NCBI GenBank assembly: GCA_024276425.1
Contig: JAJRXF010000202.1
Location: 1 to 64,000, forward strand
Origin: Actinomycetes bacterium
GTDB lineage: Bacteria > Actinomycetota > Acidimicrobiia > Acidimicrobiales > SZUA-35
DNA length: 64,000 nt
Direction: 5' to 3'
The position numbers and the translations under genes are program-made. Below are positions 61,413 to 64,000 of this stretch, piece by piece (within the stretch, counting starts at the first letter, position 1; each line of letters starts with the position of its first letter). Below the pieces are notes generated by a model. The model worked only from the letters and a program-made list of their open reading frames with translations, did not search any database and had not been told where the DNA came from.

Positions 61413-62411
61413 GTGCAAACCACATCCCACCACTTCGCAATGGCACGCGCTCGACAAGCGCTAAAGGCCGCTGGCCTGCCCTTTGATGTCCCCCTCGAGC
61501 GGGCCAATAGCACGCGCAACGAAGTCTTCGTCTCCCCGGACCACGTCATCCGAATCAACCGGAACCCGAATCAACGCCTGCGGCGAGAGCTCATGTTGTA
61601 CCCCTCTCTCCCTCTACAGGACTGGGCACCCGTAGCTGTTCACGCCGGGGGCGAATACGGCTCGGACTTTCTTATTGTTGAACGCAAACCTGGCGAACTG
61701 CTATCTCGAGCCTGGCCCCGCATGTCTCGGGAGTCCCGTCATGACGCAATCCGCAAGCTGGCCGAGGTATTGACCCAACTTCATCAAACCGAAACCCCGG
61801 TGAGCATTCCACCCTTACACGTCGAGACCCACCTCCTTGATCCGCGAGCAATCTCACCAGTGCTTCCCACCCTGTTGAAAATCGACGAATTGTCACAGAA
61901 CCCTCTCCTTGATCAGGACATCCTGAACGGGGCGAAGGACATCACTCTTCGGGGGGCAGATGCTCTGGCCGACTTCCACCAGCGAACCTTGATTCACGGC
62001 GATCTGACATTTGAAAACATCCTCTGGGACGGAGCCAACGTAACTGGCTTGCTTGACCTCGAATGGTGTCGAGGCGCGTCTGCTGACCTGGATCTTGACG
62101 TCTTGCTCCGTTTCTGCGCCATCCCCTTCGCTCATGTTGCCGAAGACTATGCCAGCCTCACCCGGGCCCAGGATTATGAAGACGTTCCAGTTTGGCTGGC
62201 CGAAGAGATGCCGGAGTTGTTTAGCCATCCACATCTTCGGGACCGTCTACTGAGCTATTGTGTCTCCTTTGATGTCCGCGACCTGGCCGAGAACTTGCCG
62301 ACCCAGGGAGTTGAACTAGGGCCTCTTCACCCAGTTCGGCGCCTCACCAGCCTGGTGCGAACCGGGGCTCACGTCACTCGATTCATGGACCGGCTTCGTC
62401 TTCCCGTATAG
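61413..62411 (+). CDS. Aminoglycoside phosphotransferase-like kinase
   Basis: A 332-aa protein-kinase-fold enzyme. The Brenner motif is LIHGDLTFENILWDGANVTGLLDLEWC: HGDLxxxN catalytic loop and the metal-binding Asp. The N-terminal lobe has RNEVFVSPDHVIRINR and FLIVERKPGELLSRAWP. Substrates in this family range from antibiotics to sugars and homoserine; none can be assigned here. The GTG at 61413 is chosen because CGAGGC lies 6 nt upstream; an ATG at 61440 is an alternative. Confidence 0.85.
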   Translation: MQTTSHHFAMARARQALKAAGLPFDVPLERANSTRNEVFVSPDHVIRINRNPNQRLRRELMLYPSLPLQDWAPVAVHAGGEYGSDFLIVERKPGELLSRAWPRMSRESRHDAIRKLAEVLTQLHQTETPVSIPPLHVETHLLDPRAISPVLPTLLKIDELSQNPLLDQDILNGAKDITLRGADALADFHQRTLIHGDLTFENILWDGANVTGLLDLEWCRGASADLDLDVLLRFCAIPFAHVAEDYASLTRAQDYEDVPVWLAEEMPELFSHPHLRDRLLSYCVSFDVRDLAENLPTQGVELGPLHPVRRLTSLVRTGAHVTRFMDRLRLPV

Positions 62412-62499
62412 TAAGGCTGAGCACCGCAGTCAGTCCTGAGCAGGGCCAAGTAGTGGAGGGTTGAGCACGCCGGGGAGACGTTGGCGCTAGCGTATTGGC

Positions 62500-63852
62500 G
62501 TGACGAATCTTGCAGCTTCCGATTCTCCTAAGGCAGAAACCACCATGGCGTGGGTCGTCAGCCCCGGAGGTCCGCTACGGGGTGATGTGGCCGTTCGAGG
62601 ATCAAAAAACGCCGTCACCAAGCATCTCGTCGCCAGCTTGCTCGGATCAACTCCGTCCATGATTAGCAACTGTCCCGATATCGGCGACGTCGAGATTACC
62701 GCCAGCATGCTTCGTGCTCTTGGCTGCGAGGTGGTCGCCGAACACAATCGGGTTACCGTCGACCCGCGACCACTGGATAGCCCGCGAGTTCCGCTGCGCT
62801 TCAGCGGAATGAACCGAATTCCAATCCTGATGCTCGGCCCTCTTCTTCATCGGGTCGGGGAGGCCTTTGTCCCCATGGTCGGGGGCGACGACATTGGCTC
62901 TCGCCCCGTCGACTTCCACGTTCATGCTCTCACAAAAATGGGGGCAGAACTCACGATGACCGAGGACGGTCTGGAGGCGAAGGCAACACGACTGCGAGGG
63001 GCCCATATCGAACTGCCCTATCCCTCGGTTGGCGCCACCGAAACCATCCTTCTGACTGCAGTACTGGCCGAAGGCCGGACCGTTCTTGATGGGGCGGCCA
63101 CCGAACCAGAGGTCATCGAATTGGCCCTCTTCTTGCAGCGCATGGGAGCAAGAATTGAAATGCGACCCAACCGCCGCTACATCATCGACGGTGTCGACCA
63201 ACTTAACGGGGCAAGCCATCACCTCAAGGGCGACCGCATCGAGGCATTCTCCTACCTTGTTGCTGGCCTGATCACCGGCGGCGAAGTTCGGGTACTTGGC
63301 TGCGCTCAAGATCGGCTGGTAACCGCAATCTCCACCTTGTATGGCATGGGCGCTCGCTTTGAGATTACCGATTCGTCCATTTCTGCTTGGGCCGACAAAC
63401 TGGTTCCCACCGCGGTTGAGACCGACACCCATCCCGGGTTCATGACCGACTGGCAATCACCGATGGTCGCGTTGTTTACCCAGTGTGATGGACTTTCTGT
63501 CATGTATGAAACCGTCTATGAAAACCGCTTCACCTACGTGCCTGCGCTCAACAAGATGGGCGCCCAAATCGAAACCTATAACACTCCTCTTGGTTCCATA
63601 GACAGCCGTTTCGTTGGTTCGTCGACACCGTGCTCGGTGGTCGTTCGCGGTGGTGCTCCTCTTCGGGGAACTGAGGTTGTCGTACCCGATATTCGCGGCG
63701 GTTTCGCCTACGTCTTGGCCGCGGCCGCGGCAAGTGGTCAAACAACCCTTACGGGGACCCACCACTTGGACCGCGGTTACAACCATCCAATCGAGAACTT
63801 CCAGGCCATTGGCTTGGAGATCGACCAAGTCAAGGTTTCAGCCGTCAGCTAA
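62500..63852 (+). CDS. murA: UDP-N-acetylglucosamine 1-carboxyvinyltransferase (Asp-type MurA)
   Basis: A 450-aa MurA, first committed step of peptidoglycan synthesis. It has RGSKNAVTKH (Lys36), an active-site loop GGDDIGSRPVDFHV, GATETILLTAVLAEG and DIRGGFAYVLAA. The loop residue normally a Cys (Cys115 in E. coli) is Asp130, as in Mycobacterium tuberculosis, which makes the enzyme insensitive to fosfomycin. The GTG start has no SD; an ATG at 62545 is possible. The 88-bp gap before it shows no clear promoter. Its end overlaps a convergent gene by 15 bp. Confidence 0.94.
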   Translation: MTNLAASDSPKAETTMAWVVSPGGPLRGDVAVRGSKNAVTKHLVASLLGSTPSMISNCPDIGDVEITASMLRALGCEVVAEHNRVTVDPRPLDSPRVPLRFSGMNRIPILMLGPLLHRVGEAFVPMVGGDDIGSRPVDFHVHALTKMGAELTMTEDGLEAKATRLRGAHIELPYPSVGATETILLTAVLAEGRTVLDGAATEPEVIELALFLQRMGARIEMRPNRRYIIDGVDQLNGASHHLKGDRIEAFSYLVAGLITGGEVRVLGCAQDRLVTAISTLYGMGARFEITDSSISAWADKLVPTAVETDTHPGFMTDWQSPMVALFTQCDGLSVMYETVYENRFTYVPALNKMGAQIETYNTPLGSIDSRFVGSSTPCSVVVRGGAPLRGTEVVVPDIRGGFAYVLAAAAASGQTTLTGTHHLDRGYNHPIENFQAIGLEIDQVKVSAVS

Positions 63853-64000
63853 GGCTTCCTCGGACTCTTCTGGTTTCTGGTCTGCGGACTCTTCTTGCTT
63901 CTGGTCCTCGCTCTGGGCAGGGGCAGAGCTGGCACGGCCCAGGATTATAAACCACACCAGACCAACAATGACTGCGGTTCCGCTCGTCCAGGTATTCACC
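63838..64000 (-). CDS. Small or partial membrane protein at window edge
   Basis: An open reading frame on the minus strand with TGA at 63840-63838. The visible 53 residues have a hydrophobic helix (AVIVGLVWFIILG) then an acidic, Gln/Lys/Glu-rich tail (EDQKQEESADQKPEESEE). It may start at a GTG at 63999 or continue beyond the window. Not recognised. It overlaps murA by 15 bp tail to tail. Confidence 0.4.
   Translation of the reverse strand, partial: VNTWTSGTAVIVGLVWFIILGRASSAPAQSEDQKQEESADQKPEESEEALADG

Noticed and set aside
1-64000. Mobile elements or prophage
   Set aside because: No transposase, integrase, terminal repeats or phage structural genes were found.

Overview
The window is chromosomal DNA from a flagellated, moderately high-GC actinobacterium. 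The best guess is class Acidimicrobiia. The reasons are: an actinobacterial flagellar cluster with a WhiG/FliA-type sigma factor, FliW and CsrA; WS/DGAT wax-ester/triacylglycerol synthases beside an HbhA/MLDS-like Lys/Ala-tailed protein and an XRE regulator; an HAD-PlsC fusion; a Pat-type protein acetyltransferase; a cyclase-STAND regulator; a 6C-type small RNA; and MurA with Asp at the fosfomycin-target Cys. Class-level placement is inference.

Layout. 1-17.5 kb is a flagellar cluster in two divergent arms. The leftward arm is sigma factor, flgN-like, flgK, flgL, flbD/swrD, motA, motB, fliL, a terminator, then the start of flagellin (fliC), which is cut by the window edge. The rightward arm is fliM, fliN, fliO, fliP, fliQ, fliR, flhB, flhA, an flhF-like gene without a recognisable P-loop, a small membrane protein, fliW and csrA. 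17.5-23.6 kb holds a large STAND/BTAD regulator, a lipoprotein, a secreted protein and a GntR regulator. 23.6-34.5 kb is mostly central and acyl-CoA metabolism: aconitase, a PfkB kinase, HAD-PlsC, a 6C-like ncRNA, LysR, an acyl-CoA carboxylase beta-like protein, citrate synthase, a quinone oxidoreductase and an acyl-CoA dehydrogenase. 34.5-43.7 kb has cheB, a GNAT/acyl-CoA-synthetase-like acetyltransferase, a cyclase-STAND protein, and an AceE-like E1 interrupted by one in-frame stop codon. 43.7-49.4 kb has a tRNA-Cys/tRNA-Val pair with a hairpin array, map, two paralogous membrane-anchored proteins, and an SRPBCC/ArsR pair. 49.4-54.3 kb looks like a lipid-storage locus. 54.3-64 kb has tRNA-Gly, Fpg/Nei, metX, an orphan DNA methyltransferase, a DEAD-box helicase, a cyclase, a serine hydrolase, a kinase-like phosphotransferase and murA.

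How the parts work together. FliW, CsrA and flagellin lie within 17 kb. The flagellin leader can fold so that a GGAAGGA ribosome-binding site sits in a hairpin loop next to the start codon, which is the form of a CsrA target. The lipid locus joins two acyltransferases, a patatin lipase, a droplet-coat-like protein and an XRE regulator. Two matching 18-bp inverted repeats lie in the divergent control region between the two transcription units. No transposase, integrase, CRISPR array or prophage gene was seen.
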